From the NCBI GenBank assembly GCA_023429985.1, contig JAEZCV010000034.1, forward strand, positions 1 to 24,401: 24,401 nt of DNA, read 5' to 3'. This DNA comes from Bacteroidota bacterium. GTDB lineage: Bacteria > Bacteroidota > Bacteroidia > Chitinophagales > Chitinophagaceae. Position numbers and translations under genes: made by a program. Below, in pieces: positions 13,900 through 23,024 of this stretch (the stretch's first letter is position 1; every line of letters begins with the position of its first letter). Below the pieces are notes generated by a model. It was not told where the DNA came from. It saw only the letters and a list, made by a program, of their open reading frames with translations, and ran no database searches.

Positions 13900-16800
13900 T
13901 CAATGCTGACCGCAAATGCAGTTGATGCTTTTCTGTTCGGTATGGGTATCGGCAGGCCAGCTGAACGACCCCGCGTTTTTAAGATTCTCCCAGTAAAATG
14001 GTTGTCTTGGATTGTTATAATTTCCAATTTCATTCATAGTAGCTGCATCGTACAATCTTCCATTGATCATGGTATAACTGATGCTTTCGGTATTGCGGAT
14101 ATTAACCAGTGGATTTTGATCCATGATAATCATGTCGGCAAGTTTCCCGGGCTCAATGGAACCAATGTATTTATCAAAACCCAATGATTGTGCAGGATTA
14201 ATAGTAGCTGTTTTTAAAGCCTCTAAATTTGTCATGCCACCCTGCTGCATCATCCATATCTCCCAATGTGCACCAAGGCCCTGTAATTGTCCATGCGCTC
14301 CCATATTTATCTTCACACCAACATCATTCAATTTCTTTAAATGTTTTGAAACCAGGATATGGCCATTCACATATTCTTCTTCCGGAAGCATGATCCTGTG
14401 GCGGCTCCTGGAATCAATTTCATTTCTGGGTGTAAATCGAAGCAGCCTTTCTTTTTCCCACACATTGGTATGCTGGTACCAGTAAAATTCACCGCTTACA
14501 CTTCCATAGCTTACAATCAATGTAGGGGTATAAGCTGTTCCGGAATTTTTCCAAAGCTGGATCACATCATCATATAAAGTTGCAACAGGCATGTTATGCT
14601 CAATGGTGGTATGCCCGTCGAGTATCATGCTTAGGTTATGAAAAAAGAAAGATCCACCTTCGGGCACCACCTGCATTTTCAATTCTCTTGCTGCCTGAAT
14701 TACCATTTGTCTCTGGTCGCGGCGCGGCTGGTTATAACTTTTTACCGAAAATGCACCAAAAGCCTTTGTTCTTCTTAAAGCGCTTCGCGCATCTTCAATA
14801 TTATTAATTACTGCCTTAAAATCGCCATCCGCACCATAAAGAATGGTTCCGGTAGAAAAAACACGGGGACCAACCATTTGTCCTGTTTTCACCAATTCGC
14901 TTTGAGCAAACACCATTTCGCTGTTGGCGGAAGGATCGTGCATGGTGGTAACGCCGTAGGCAAGGTTGGCATAATAGGCCCAGTGTTTTTGTGGTGTGAT
15001 GCCGCTTCTGAAATGATTACCATGTGCATGTGCATCAATAAAGCCGGGCATGATGGTTTTTCCATTCATGTCCATCACTTTAGCATTTGCAGGAACGGAA
15101 ACCTCATCCCTTCTTCCTACAGCAATAATAATGTTGTTCGCAACAACTACAGTTCCATTCTCAATCACTTCATCACCTTTCATGGTAATGATCCTTGCAT
15201 TAGTAAATGCGATAATTCCCTGTGGCTTATCGGCTTTTGCCCTGAGGCCAACAGCAATTCCTTTTTCGGGAATTACAAAAGCACTGTCGGGCCTTCCTGC
15301 AACAAATTCAAAACGATCTTCTATGTTGATAGTGAAATACTGATCGCCCAAAGAGTAATGCAGGCGCTTTCCATCTTCATTCCAGTGAAGATTCAAACCC
15401 GCATCGCGTGAAACTTTTTTTACAGGAAAATCGGTGGTAGTACTTCCCAGGTTAATGGTTTTTCCTGTGGCAGGAAAGGTTGCTATATAAACATTGTGCA
15501 GGTCAATAAAAGCCACCCAGGTTTCATCGGGCGATAAAACAAACTGGCTTCCATAAGTTGATTTAAGATGAATGCGTTCATCAGTTCCATCTAACCGGCT
15601 GCTTGCAAAGTTCCTGTTGGTGCCACCGCCCAACTGGTAGTAGATCCTGTCGCCGGTTTTGTTGAATTTAGGCTGATCGCCCCTGTTAGTAACGAATTGT
15701 TCTTCGCCACCATTTGCATTCATCATATAAATGCCAGGTTTGGAAGTGAATGCCGGGCCCAGTGCATCGCTGCTGTTTTCTTTACGAAAAACAATTGTTC
15801 TTCCATCCTGTGAAAAGGAAGGCATCCTGTAAATTCCTTTGTTTTTGGTAATCCTGACTGGTTTTGCATTTCTTCGGTATTCCATTTTCCAGATAGCACC
15901 TGAATTCAAATCGTTCCATGATGTAAAAACCAGGTAGCGGCCATCAGATGAAAATGATGGCTCAAATTCAAAATCATTTCCGTTTGTCAGGCGTTCTGCT
16001 TTTCCGCCTGGTAAATCTTTTTTCCACAAATATCCAAGTGCACTGAAAACAATTGATTTTCCATCAGGTGCAGTTGTTACATGCCTGATCACATTCACAT
16101 TAAATTCATCCTGGTTAATGTCCTGTTCAAATCTAACAACATCAGCAATTCGATGTTTTACTTCAGCGGTGAAAGGAATAACAGAGGAAGTATTGGGTTT
16201 GCTGATGTCGATACGATTTATTTTTCCATTGCTCCAGATGATAATGCTTTTATCATCGGGCATCCAGTCGAAACCGGTAAAGCTTCCAAAAACTGTCCAT
16301 GCTTCCTGCTGGTCTTTTGAAAGATTTTCATACACCGGCCATTCTTCTCCGGTTTCAAGATTCCTTACATGCAACACCGTTTTGGTACGTATACGCCTGA
16401 TGAAGGCAAGGTGCTTTCCATCGTTGGAAAGCTGCGGGCGGAAGGCACCACCCGGACCACCGGTAACATTCTCAATAATTCCTTTTTCCCTGTCAAACCT
16501 CCTGATGACGAAAATCTGGTTATTGGGATCTTTATTGTATTGAAAAAATCCACCGGGGTACATGTCTTCACTGAAAAAAACATAACGCCCATCGGGAGAT
16601 ACAACCGGCTCATTCACATCCTGCTGATCGTTTTTGCGAACCGTAAGCTGAAGGCCATTTCCACCACTGGTATGATACATCCAGATCTCACCTGCACCTA
16701 AAGAGCGCGTTGATGTAAAATGTTTTCTTGCAACAATATATTGCCCGTCGGGCGTCCATGCAGCATTATTCAATAAACGAAAAGTTTCTTTTGTTATCTG

Positions 16801-17166
16801 AACCGCATTCGATCCATCGCGGTTCATCACCCAGATATTATCACCACCTCCTGCATCGGACGTAAATAAAATTTTTGAACCATCAGGACTGTAGCGAGGC
16901 TGAACTTCAAAAGCAAGACCGGTTCTTAAAGCTTTTGCTTTTCCACCTGTAACGGGAATAGTGAAAATATCGCCAAGCAAATCAAATACAATTTCTTTTC
17001 CATCGGGAGAAACATCCAGGTTCATCCATGTTCCTTCGGAAACTGTAAATGAAACTTCTTTGTGCGGTCCGCCAGGGCTGGAAACATTCCATTTTGGTTT
17101 TTCCTGGGCGGTAACATGTAAAAAACAAAAGGCAATAATCAATAACAATAAGTTTCTTTTCTTCAT
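13900..17166 (-). CDS. Exported TolB-like beta-propeller / amidohydrolase fusion protein
   Basis: A 1088-residue exported protein. The N-terminal hydrophobic segment MKKRNLLLLIIAFCFLHVTAQ is a signal peptide. Residues about 30-630 carry repeated WD40-like/TolB (PD40) units, seen as recurring SPDG, TPDG and SSDG turns before hydrophobic strands. Residues about 645-1060 form an amidohydrolase: TNARIITMKGDEVIENG, then the metal-binding GFIDAHAHG (His713, His715), a candidate carbamate Lys809 in FSVKSYNQP, DGHTTIEHNMP (His852, His857) and GAHGQLQGLG. The frame opens 16 codons earlier (17214), but the Met at 17166 starts the signal peptide. It follows anmK by 51 nt on the same strand and may be its operon partner. 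Substrate is unknown; related proteins are often labelled only amidohydrolase. Confidence 0.92.
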   Translation of the reverse strand: MKKRNLLLLIIAFCFLHVTAQEKPKWNVSSPGGPHKEVSFTVSEGTWMNLDVSPDGKEIVFDLLGDIFTIPVTGGKAKALRTGLAFEVQPRYSPDGSKILFTSDAGGGDNIWVMNRDGSNAVQITKETFRLLNNAAWTPDGQYIVARKHFTSTRSLGAGEIWMYHTSGGNGLQLTVRKNDQQDVNEPVVSPDGRYVFFSEDMYPGGFFQYNKDPNNQIFVIRRFDREKGIIENVTGGPGGAFRPQLSNDGKHLAFIRRIRTKTVLHVRNLETGEEWPVYENLSKDQQEAWTVFGSFTGFDWMPDDKSIIIWSNGKINRIDISKPNTSSVIPFTAEVKHRIADVVRFEQDINQDEFNVNVIRHVTTAPDGKSIVFSALGYLWKKDLPGGKAERLTNGNDFEFEPSFSSDGRYLVFTSWNDLNSGAIWKMEYRRNAKPVRITKNKGIYRMPSFSQDGRTIVFRKENSSDALGPAFTSKPGIYMMNANGGEEQFVTNRGDQPKFNKTGDRIYYQLGGGTNRNFASSRLDGTDERIHLKSTYGSQFVLSPDETWVAFIDLHNVYIATFPATGKTINLGSTTTDFPVKKVSRDAGLNLHWNEDGKRLHYSLGDQYFTINIEDRFEFVAGRPDSAFVIPEKGIAVGLRAKADKPQGIIAFTNARIITMKGDEVIENGTVVVANNIIIAVGRRDEVSVPANAKVMDMNGKTIMPGFIDAHAHGNHFRSGITPQKHWAYYANLAYGVTTMHDPSANSEMVFAQSELVKTGQMVGPRVFSTGTILYGADGDFKAVINNIEDARSALRRTKAFGAFSVKSYNQPRRDQRQMVIQAARELKMQVVPEGGSFFFHNLSMILDGHTTIEHNMPVATLYDDVIQLWKNSGTAYTPTLIVSYGSVSGEFYWYQHTNVWEKERLLRFTPRNEIDSRSRHRIMLPEEEYVNGHILVSKHLKKLNDVGVKINMGAHGQLQGLGAHWEIWMMQQGGMTNLEALKTATINPAQSLGFDKYIGSIEPGKLADMIIMDQNPLVNIRNTESISYTMINGRLYDAATMNEIGNYNNPRQPFYWENLKNAGSFSWPADTHTEQKSINCICGQH

Positions 17167-17217
17167 ATGGTTAAAATTATATGGAGGATTTGTGATGGTC
17201 ATTAAATATATCAAAGA

Positions 17218-18309
17218 TCAGGCTTCCTGCCCTATCCATACCGCGCCCCCGATACTATTCCTTGAAGCACCGGTTACGGTTGACAGCACGTTGTATTCCT
17301 GGCGCCAGCGCAAAACACCTATCAGGGCCATTACCAGTGCTTCTTTATAATTAACAATTGAGGGTTCCGGCACAACCACCGATATTTTTTTTGTTGAAAG
17401 CATTGCTGACAGGCGTTCAATTAAAAATTCATTCAATGCGCCGCCGCCCGTTGCCAAAAGTTTTTTCTCTTCGGGTTGAAGCTTTACAAGATCAACAGCA
17501 TTCTTTATCTGCCATGCAATGTGTTCCACATAGGTACGCATTGCATCTTCAACGGTTAAACCGGAAGCCTGCACGATGGGAAATATTTCATCTGTTCCAA
17601 AACTGTTCGCTAAAGATTTGGGATAGGGCTTTGAATAATATTCAAGGCTGTTCAATTTCTGCAGCAATTCATTATTAATGTGGCCTGAAGCAGCCATCTT
17701 TCCTCCCTCATCAAATGATTTTCCTTTTGTTTCTGCCAGCAGGTTTAAAACACGGTTGGCAGGACAAACATCAAAAGCAATGTAATTCCCCGGAAGATTG
17801 AATGAAATGTTTGCTATTCCACCAATATTCAGAAACATATCGTACTGAGGAAACAAAAGTTGTTCTCCAATGGGAACAATAGGAGCGCCCTGCCCTCCAA
17901 AGGCAACATCCAGGGCGCGCAGGTCACTAACAACAGGTAGCCCGGTAACCGCAGCAATTGCCGAACCTTCACCCAGCTGGGCTGTCATTTTTTGTGCAGG
18001 TAAATGAAAACTTGTATGACCATGAGAGGCAATCAAACCAACCTTAAATTCTAACCCGTTAGTTTGAATAAAGCGGTTCACTTCATTACCAAGATAATGA
18101 CCATATTCTGCATGCAGCAAAAGATAATCCCTTGCATTGAGGTTTATGGCCCCGGCAAGTTTATTTTTCCAGTGATCCGGATAACTGTAACAATCCGATG
18201 CAAGGATTTCATATTCCCATTTACCGGCATTCTCATTCAGTTCGGCAAGAACTATATCAAGTCCATCGAGAGAACTTCCGCTCATCAATCCAATTACTCT
18301 GTAAACCAT
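17218..18309 (-). CDS. anmK: Anhydro-N-acetylmuramic acid kinase
   Basis: AnmK opens the 1,6-anhydro ring and phosphorylates anhydro-MurNAc with ATP, giving MurNAc-6-phosphate for peptidoglycan recycling; cytoplasmic. The 363-residue length is typical. Signatures: IGLMSGSSLDGLDIVL at the N-terminus (about 6-21), ASHGHTSFH (about 94-102), RALDVAFGGQGAPIVPIGE with the likely catalytic Asp134, LNIGGIANISF, and the C-terminal LLATGGGALNEFL. MurQ, the next enzyme of the pathway, is not in this window. The frame starts at ATG 18309; TATTTTTA, one mismatch from TAnnTTTG, ends 5 nt upstream. The amidohydrolase fusion follows 51 nt after its stop. Confidence 0.95.
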   Translation of the reverse strand: MVYRVIGLMSGSSLDGLDIVLAELNENAGKWEYEILASDCYSYPDHWKNKLAGAINLNARDYLLLHAEYGHYLGNEVNRFIQTNGLEFKVGLIASHGHTSFHLPAQKMTAQLGEGSAIAAVTGLPVVSDLRALDVAFGGQGAPIVPIGEQLLFPQYDMFLNIGGIANISFNLPGNYIAFDVCPANRVLNLLAETKGKSFDEGGKMAASGHINNELLQKLNSLEYYSKPYPKSLANSFGTDEIFPIVQASGLTVEDAMRTYVEHIAWQIKNAVDLVKLQPEEKKLLATGGGALNEFLIERLSAMLSTKKISVVVPEPSIVNYKEALVMALIGVLRWRQEYNVLSTVTGASRNSIGGAVWIGQEA

Positions 18310-18314
18310 GGCGA

Positions 18315-18322
18315 TAAAAATA
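18315..18322 (-). promoter_or_regulatory. Candidate -7 element directly before anmK
   Basis: TATTTTTA on the minus strand has one mismatch to TAnnTTTG and ends 5 nt before the ATG. TTTT, one base from TTTG, lies about 19 bp further upstream. Confidence 0.35.
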
Positions 18323-18399
18323 CATACTCTGCAGGCATTGGAAAAAAATCATCATCCCAATTAAATTCCCGATGATGAAACCAGTTAATTGAAAGTATT

Positions 18400-18407
18400 T
18401 AGTTTTG
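18400..18407 (+). promoter_or_regulatory. Candidate -7 element directly before upp
   Basis: TAGTTTTG matches TAnnTTTG exactly and ends 4 nt before the upp ATG at 18412. No -33 TTTG is present at the usual distance. An out-of-frame ATG at 18408 overlaps the short leader. Confidence 0.45.
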
Positions 18408-18411
18408 ATGC

Positions 18412-19062
18412 ATGGTGATCAACTTAAGTAAAGAAAATTCGCTGATGAATAACTGGGTTTCCGAATTAAGGGATGTAAATGTGCAAACCGACAGGATGCG
18501 ATTCAGGAGAAACCTGGAAAGGATTGGAGAAATTGCTGCCTATGAAATCAGCAAAAGGCTGCCTTATAAAGAGGTGGAAGTTCAAACACCCTTAGGAATT
18601 TCACCCTCTAATGTTTTAGAAGAACAGCCTGTGCTCACCACCATTTTGCGCGCCGGGCTGGCATTACATAATGGATTATTGAATTATTTCGACAAGGCCG
18701 ACAATGCCTTTGTTTCTGCTTATAGAAAACATGCCAAGGATGGAAGTTTCGAGATCGCCCTGGAATACCTTTCCTGCCCCGAGATAGATAACCGTGTGCT
18801 GATCATTTCCGATCCTATGCTGGCCACAGGCGCCTCACTGGTAAAAACCATTCAATATTTAAAGGAAGAAGGAAGCCCTAAAGCCATTCATATAGTTACC
18901 GCCATAGCCTGTTCCATTGGTATTGAATATGTTGTAAGAGAAGTGCCGGAGGCAATAGTATGGTGCGGGGCTATTGATGAAGAACTTACAGCCAAGGGAT
19001 ATATTGTGCCCGGACTGGGAGATGCCGGCGACCTGGCTTATGGGGCTAAAATCCAGTCCTAG
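18412..19062 (+). CDS. upp: Uracil phosphoribosyltransferase
   Basis: Makes UMP and pyrophosphate from uracil and PRPP in pyrimidine salvage; cytoplasmic. The 216-residue protein is slightly longer than the usual 208-210. It shows TTILRAGLALHNGLL (about 76-90), the PRPP-binding loop VLIISDPMLATGAS (about 129-142, Asp134), and the uracil-binding C-terminal GLGDAGDLAYG. The N-terminal NLSKENS...ELRD is also typical of the family. It is divergent from anmK (about 100 bp between starts) and 59 bp before the PorP/SprF gene, which appears to have its own promoter. Confidence 0.95.
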   Translation: MVINLSKENSLMNNWVSELRDVNVQTDRMRFRRNLERIGEIAAYEISKRLPYKEVEVQTPLGISPSNVLEEQPVLTTILRAGLALHNGLLNYFDKADNAFVSAYRKHAKDGSFEIALEYLSCPEIDNRVLIISDPMLATGASLVKTIQYLKEEGSPKAIHIVTAIACSIGIEYVVREVPEAIVWCGAIDEELTAKGYIVPGLGDAGDLAYGAKIQS

Positions 19063-19072
19063 AAAGATTTTC

Positions 19073-19103
19073 TTTGACAGAAAAGCCAAACTTTGTAATT
19101 TCA
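19073..19103 (+). promoter_or_regulatory. Candidate promoter for the PorP/SprF gene
   Basis: TTTG (19073-19076), a 19-bp spacer and TAATTTCA (19096-19103) resemble the Bacteroidota -33/-7 promoter. The spacing is exact, but the -7 element has two mismatches. The ATG is 18 nt downstream. Confidence 0.35.
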
Positions 19104-19121
19104 GTTCCTAACTGTCGTTGA

Positions 19122-20126
19122 ATGAGAAAGTTGATCTTTTCCTCCCTATTATTTTTCATATTAGGCCCTGCAAAAGCACAGGACCCTAATTTTTCCCAAT
19201 TCTTTGCTTCTCCGCTCACATTGAATCCTGCTCTTACCGGTAAATTTGATGGCACATTCAGGGTGGCAGGAAATTACAGGAACCAGTGGCCTACCATTAA
19301 TAATGCTTTTACCACAGCTACCATTTCTGTGGATGCGGGAATATTAAGAAATAAGATCCCTGTCAACGACCAGTTTGGCGTAGGTATCATGGCTTTTACG
19401 GATAAAAGCGGAAATGGGGTTTTGCAAAATAATTTTCTTGCCTTATCAACCGCTTACCATAAAGCGCTTGACGAAGATGGTTTTCACCAGATAGGACTTG
19501 GGTTTCAGGGTACCTATGTAAGTAAAACGCTGAACATTGCTTCGTTGAAATTCGAAAGCATGTTACGTGCTGATGGTTTTACAGGTTTGATGGATGAATC
19601 ATTTTCCGGCTCGGAGATCAATCTTTCCTATTTCGATATGAACCTTGGCTTTTTATACAATGGAAGCAGCGACGGAAGCAATAATTTTTATTTCGGTGCC
19701 TCCATGTATCATATCAACAGGCCAAAAGAAACTTTCCAGGAAGGAAATTTTGTACTGGAACCGCGCCTTACCTTACAGGCCGGAGCCATGCTTCCTGTTG
19801 GTGAATTCAATGCGGTTCACTTTAGTGCCAATCATAGCCGTCAGGCCAATGCTACCAATACTTTGTTTGGTGGTGCCTACATGATCAATGTAAACCAGGA
19901 CCAGGGAAGTCCAACCAATTTATACCTCGGCAGCTGGTACCGTTTTGGGGATGCCATCATTCCCTATGTTGGACTTGAATTTGGAGATTTTCATCTGGGA
20001 GCCAGCTATGATGTGAACACTTCCAGTTTAAAACCGGCATCGAACATGCGCGGTGGTGCTGAAATTTCCCTGATCTATATCAGGCGACCGGCGGAAGGAA
20101 AATTTTTAAATTGTCCTAAATTCTAA
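19122..20126 (+). CDS. PorP/SprF family type IX secretion outer-membrane protein
   Basis: A 334-residue protein with a signal peptide (residues 1-19, ending AKAQ) followed by the family hallmark DPNFSQFFASPLTLNPALTG and YRNQWP. The rest alternates short amphipathic strands with glycine-rich turns, as expected for an outer-membrane beta-barrel of about 12-14 strands. PorP/SprF proteins act with type IX secretion and gliding machinery, often beside a large secreted adhesin. No adhesin, PorK/L/M/N genes or OmpA-like partner lies here, so it is an isolated paralog whose client cannot be deduced from position. A bidirectional terminator follows 8 nt after its stop. Confidence 0.9.
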   Translation: MRKLIFSSLLFFILGPAKAQDPNFSQFFASPLTLNPALTGKFDGTFRVAGNYRNQWPTINNAFTTATISVDAGILRNKIPVNDQFGVGIMAFTDKSGNGVLQNNFLALSTAYHKALDEDGFHQIGLGFQGTYVSKTLNIASLKFESMLRADGFTGLMDESFSGSEINLSYFDMNLGFLYNGSSDGSNNFYFGASMYHINRPKETFQEGNFVLEPRLTLQAGAMLPVGEFNAVHFSANHSRQANATNTLFGGAYMINVNQDQGSPTNLYLGSWYRFGDAIIPYVGLEFGDFHLGASYDVNTSSLKPASNMRGGAEISLIYIRRPAEGKFLNCPKF

Positions 20127-20133
20127 ATTATTC

Positions 20134-20160
20134 ATCCCGCAAGTGCGGGATTTTATTTTA
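20134..20160. terminator. Terminator shared by the PorP/SprF and SLC13 genes
   Basis: ATCCCGC (20134-20140) and GCGGGAT (20145-20151) enclose the tetraloop AAGT. TTTATTTTATT follows on the plus strand; on the minus strand TGAATAATTT follows. The hairpin lies 2 bp from the SLC13 stop codon. Confidence 0.8.
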
Positions 20161-21583
20161 TTATCAGGGGAAGAAAGATCCAGCAGAAAAGGGTTACCAG
20201 GATGATGGAAATAATATTCATTACAAATCCTACACGCACCATATCATTTAATTTGATGAAGCCACTTGAAAATGCAATGGCATTTGGTGGAGTTCCCATG
20301 GGCAGCATGGAAGCACAGCTGGCGGCAAGTGTCATTGGAATTCCCAGCATTAAGGGATGCATGCCCGCAGCTTCGGCAAGGCTGCTTACCACAGGAGCAA
20401 AAACAATTACCTGTGCAACATTGCTCATTACTTCACTAACAAAAATAGAAATGGTAGCCACCATCAGGATCAAAACAAGGTGGTTATTTGAAAAACCGGC
20501 GAACCAGGATCCCAGTTGCTGAATAAGCCCTGCGTTTTCCAATGCCGATGCAAGAGCTATTCCGCCACCAAACAATAAAAGAATGCCCCAGGCCATGTTT
20601 TTTGTATCCTTCCATTCTAACAGTGCAATATTTTTCTTTCCGGAAGGAATGATAAATAGAGAAATGGCGCAGATAATGGCAATCATATTATCATCTAGTT
20701 GCAGACCGGTGAGTTGGTTAATAAATTGCCGTGATATCCATAAAAAAGCAATGATCAAAAAAACCAGCAATACCCTTTTTTCAGGGGTGGAAACAGGGCC
20801 TAAGGCTTTTACCTGGTCCTGAACGAGCAGTTTTGCATTTTCATCAGATTGAAGCCTGTTAGGATAAAGCCATTTCACCATTACTAAATAAAGGGTTCCC
20901 ATTAACAATAAGGCAAGTGGTAAACACAACATCATCCAGTTAAAAAAGCTGATGTTATAATCATATTTTTTTGTGATGTATGCCACGTAAGCCACATTAG
21001 GCGGTGTACCAATAATAGTGGCTATACCTCCAAAGTTTGATGACAGTGCAATGGCTATCATTACCGAGGCGGAGAAGTTTCTAATGCCTTTATGGTTTTG
21101 ATTGGCTTCGCGGAATACCTGTACTACAGACATAGCAATTGGCAACATCATCATGGTGGTTGCCGTATTACTCAGCCACATACTCAGTAAGCCTGTTGCG
21201 AGAATAAAACCAAGAATGATATGGTTGCCGCTGGTACCCGTGATCTTTATAATATTCAGGGCAATGCGCCGATGCAGGTGGCATTTTTCAATGGCCAGCG
21301 CCAGCATAAATCCGCCCAGGAACAGGTAAATAACAGGGTTGGAATAAGCAGTAGCGGTAACATTTATTGTTGCAATACCTGTAAGCGGAAAAACAACCAG
21401 GGGTAATAAGGCTACAACCGCCATGGGCATAGCTTCTGTAACCCATAAAGCGATCATTAAAGCAGCAACTGCAATTACTTTATTTCCGTTGGCTGAAACA
21501 CCCAAGGGATTTATAAGATATAACCCCAATGCAAGAAGCAATGCTAACAGGGCAAGCAATTGTTTGGAAAGTTTTGGCTGCAA
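20153..21583 (-). CDS. DASS/SLC13-family sodium-coupled anion transporter
   Basis: A 476-residue inner-membrane carrier of the divalent anion:sodium symporter family (dicarboxylates, sulfate or similar anions). About 11-12 membrane helices are visible. The two family repeats show the paired hairpin motifs: MWLSNTATTMMMLP (SNT at 138-140) with IIGTPPN (191-196), and SEVMSNVAQVIVFAP (387-390) with MGTPPNA (429-435). The second motif is SNV rather than the SNT of the best-studied dicarboxylate carriers, which may shift substrate. The start is TTG at 21583: an in-frame TAA lies three codons upstream and the next Met is inside helix 2. It is convergent with the PorP/SprF gene. The substrate is not readable from sequence alone. 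Confidence 0.9.
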   Translation of the reverse strand: MQPKLSKQLLALLALLLALGLYLINPLGVSANGNKVIAVAALMIALWVTEAMPMAVVALLPLVVFPLTGIATINVTATAYSNPVIYLFLGGFMLALAIEKCHLHRRIALNIIKITGTSGNHIILGFILATGLLSMWLSNTATTMMMLPIAMSVVQVFREANQNHKGIRNFSASVMIAIALSSNFGGIATIIGTPPNVAYVAYITKKYDYNISFFNWMMLCLPLALLLMGTLYLVMVKWLYPNRLQSDENAKLLVQDQVKALGPVSTPEKRVLLVFLIIAFLWISRQFINQLTGLQLDDNMIAIICAISLFIIPSGKKNIALLEWKDTKNMAWGILLLFGGGIALASALENAGLIQQLGSWFAGFSNNHLVLILMVATISIFVSEVMSNVAQVIVFAPVVSSLAEAAGMHPLMLGIPMTLAASCASMLPMGTPPNAIAFSSGFIKLNDMVRVGFVMNIISIILVTLFCWIFLPLIIK

Positions 21584-21605
21584 AAGAAATTTTTATCTAA
21601 TATAA

Positions 21606-22208
21606 TTATTTGATCTTCCCGCTCACGAACTTATTTCCTTTAATGAAAAAACGGTAAGGTAACAAAGCATCTTCGGCTGCATAAGCAACACCAATGCGGG
21701 GAGAAGTTCCAATTAATTCATCCTTAATTTTAAAACCATCATCTGCAATAAAAATTTTTTCACCATTCAGCCTGGTGCCGGTTTGGGATGTATGAAATCC
21801 AAAGGCCTTACCAACATTTCCCGGACCTCGTGTAAGCGTATGATCAAAATTTTTTTTACCGGTTCTTTCGAGCATAATGTCAATGCCATCAACAGGTTCT
21901 ACTGCACGGATCAATATAGCATGAGGAACATCTTTAAGGTTGGTAACAATATTGAACATCTGGTGAATGCCATAACAGAGGTAAACATATGCACTGCCGC
22001 CTTCTTCAAACATGATGGTTGTGCGGGGAGTTTTTCCCTTGTAGGCATGAGAGGCTTTATCGGCACTTCCTGCATAGGCTTCGGTTTCCACAATCCTGCC
22101 AGATGTACACTTTCCATTAAAATTGGTGACAAGCATTTTGCCTAACAATTCTTTAGCAATATGCACTACATCCGGGTGCAGGTAAAAATCAGGCGAAAGT
22201 TTCTTCAT
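21606..22208 (-). CDS. mpg: Alkyladenine (3-methyladenine) DNA glycosylase, MPG family
   Basis: Removes alkylated and deaminated purines from DNA in base-excision repair. The 200-residue protein, counted from MKKLSPDFYLHPDVV, has the catalytic Glu41 in GRIVETEAYAG, ASHAYKGKTPRTTIMF (about 53-68), the base-intercalating Tyr in YVYLCYGIHQMFNIV (about 73-87) and the conserved LTRGPGNVGKAFG. The frame is open back to 22475, but that extension of 89 codons overlaps the divergent gene at 22266 and shows no family similarity. ATG 22253 is a second possible start 15 codons upstream. It is divergent from the EI24 gene, with only 57 bp between starts. Confidence 0.92.
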   Translation of the reverse strand: MKKLSPDFYLHPDVVHIAKELLGKMLVTNFNGKCTSGRIVETEAYAGSADKASHAYKGKTPRTTIMFEEGGSAYVYLCYGIHQMFNIVTNLKDVPHAILIRAVEPVDGIDIMLERTGKKNFDHTLTRGPGNVGKAFGFHTSQTGTRLNGEKIFIADDGFKIKDELIGTSPRIGVAYAAEDALLPYRFFIKGNKFVSGKIK

Positions 22209-22265
22209 GAGGCACTCATTCCGGGCTAATCTATTTGGAATATATTTACGCATCAAATCTACCAT

Positions 22266-23024
22266 TTGCTGAAAGAAATCATCATAGCATTTCAATCTTA
22301 TTTTGAAGCACATAACTTCATCAGGAAACATAACCTGTGGAAGTGGATACTGATTCCCGGGATCATTTACGCCCTGATGTTTATGGTGGGCATGTATTTT
22401 TTCTGGACTTCTTCCGACGATGCTGTGTCCTGGCTCAGCAAATGGATAGGTATTGAAGGATGGCTGCAAAAACAAAGGAATGAATTCCTGAGTTTTATTT
22501 TCGTGATGATCGGGCTGATGCTCCGAATCATTCTGGTGTTCTTTTATTTTTCTCTTTTTAAATATATTTTCCTCATCATTGGCTCGCCGGTGTTTGCTTA
22601 CCTCAGCGAAAAAACATCAAGCATTATTGAAGGAAGGGATTATCCTTTCAGCTTTTCGCAAATGATGAAAGATGCATGGAGAGGCATAAAGCTGGCTGTA
22701 CGAAATTCATTGTGGCAAACAGTGTATGTTTTTTCTTTGTTATTATTATCCCTCTTTCCATTATTTGGATGGATCACACCATTAATAGCCCTTTTTGTTG
22801 AATGCTATTACTATGGATTCAGCATGATGGATTACAGTTGCGAAAGAAATAAATTATCACCCGCAGCCAGTATAGATTTTATTGGAAGACATAAAGGTCT
22901 TGCCATAGGAAATGGTTTGATATTTTACTTAATGCATGCAGTGATTATTGTGGGCTGGATACTTGCTCCTTCCTATGCTGTTGTGGCGGCTACACTGAGT
23001 TTACACAGAATTAAAAAAATCTAA
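22266..23024 (+). CDS. EI24/CysZ-like membrane protein
   Basis: A 252-residue polytopic membrane protein. Four hydrophobic blocks are visible (about 27-48, 74-108, 146-178 and 212-243). The sequence begins LKEIIIAFQSYFEAHNFIRKHNLWKWILIPG, a start typical of Bacteroidota EI24-domain proteins, and has GSPVFAYLSEK after the second block. CysZ of this superfamily transports sulfate, but many members are uncharacterised, so the substrate is open. The start is TTG at 22266 by this reading; no nearer ATG gives the conserved N-terminus. Its stop overlaps the next gene by one base (TAATG), so the two are co-translated. Confidence 0.82.
   Translation: MLKEIIIAFQSYFEAHNFIRKHNLWKWILIPGIIYALMFMVGMYFFWTSSDDAVSWLSKWIGIEGWLQKQRNEFLSFIFVMIGLMLRIILVFFYFSLFKYIFLIIGSPVFAYLSEKTSSIIEGRDYPFSFSQMMKDAWRGIKLAVRNSLWQTVYVFSLLLLSLFPLFGWITPLIALFVECYYYGFSMMDYSCERNKLSPAASIDFIGRHKGLAIGNGLIFYLMHAVIIVGWILAPSYAVVAATLSLHRIKKI

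Noticed and set aside
14878..15411. 177-codon plus-strand ORF opposite the amidohydrolase fusion
   Set aside because: It is antisense to conserved propeller and amidohydrolase motifs; histidine- and cysteine-rich composition is typical of a shadow frame.
12225..19062. A single nucleobase/cell-wall salvage operon (ade, anmK, upp)
   Set aside because: Strands alternate, terminators and separate promoter elements lie between them; they are neighbours, not one transcription unit.
22209..22475. 89-codon N-terminal extension of the DNA glycosylase
   Set aside because: It overlaps the start and first 70 codons of the divergent EI24 gene and bears no similarity to the glycosylase family; 22208 gives the normal 200-residue protein.
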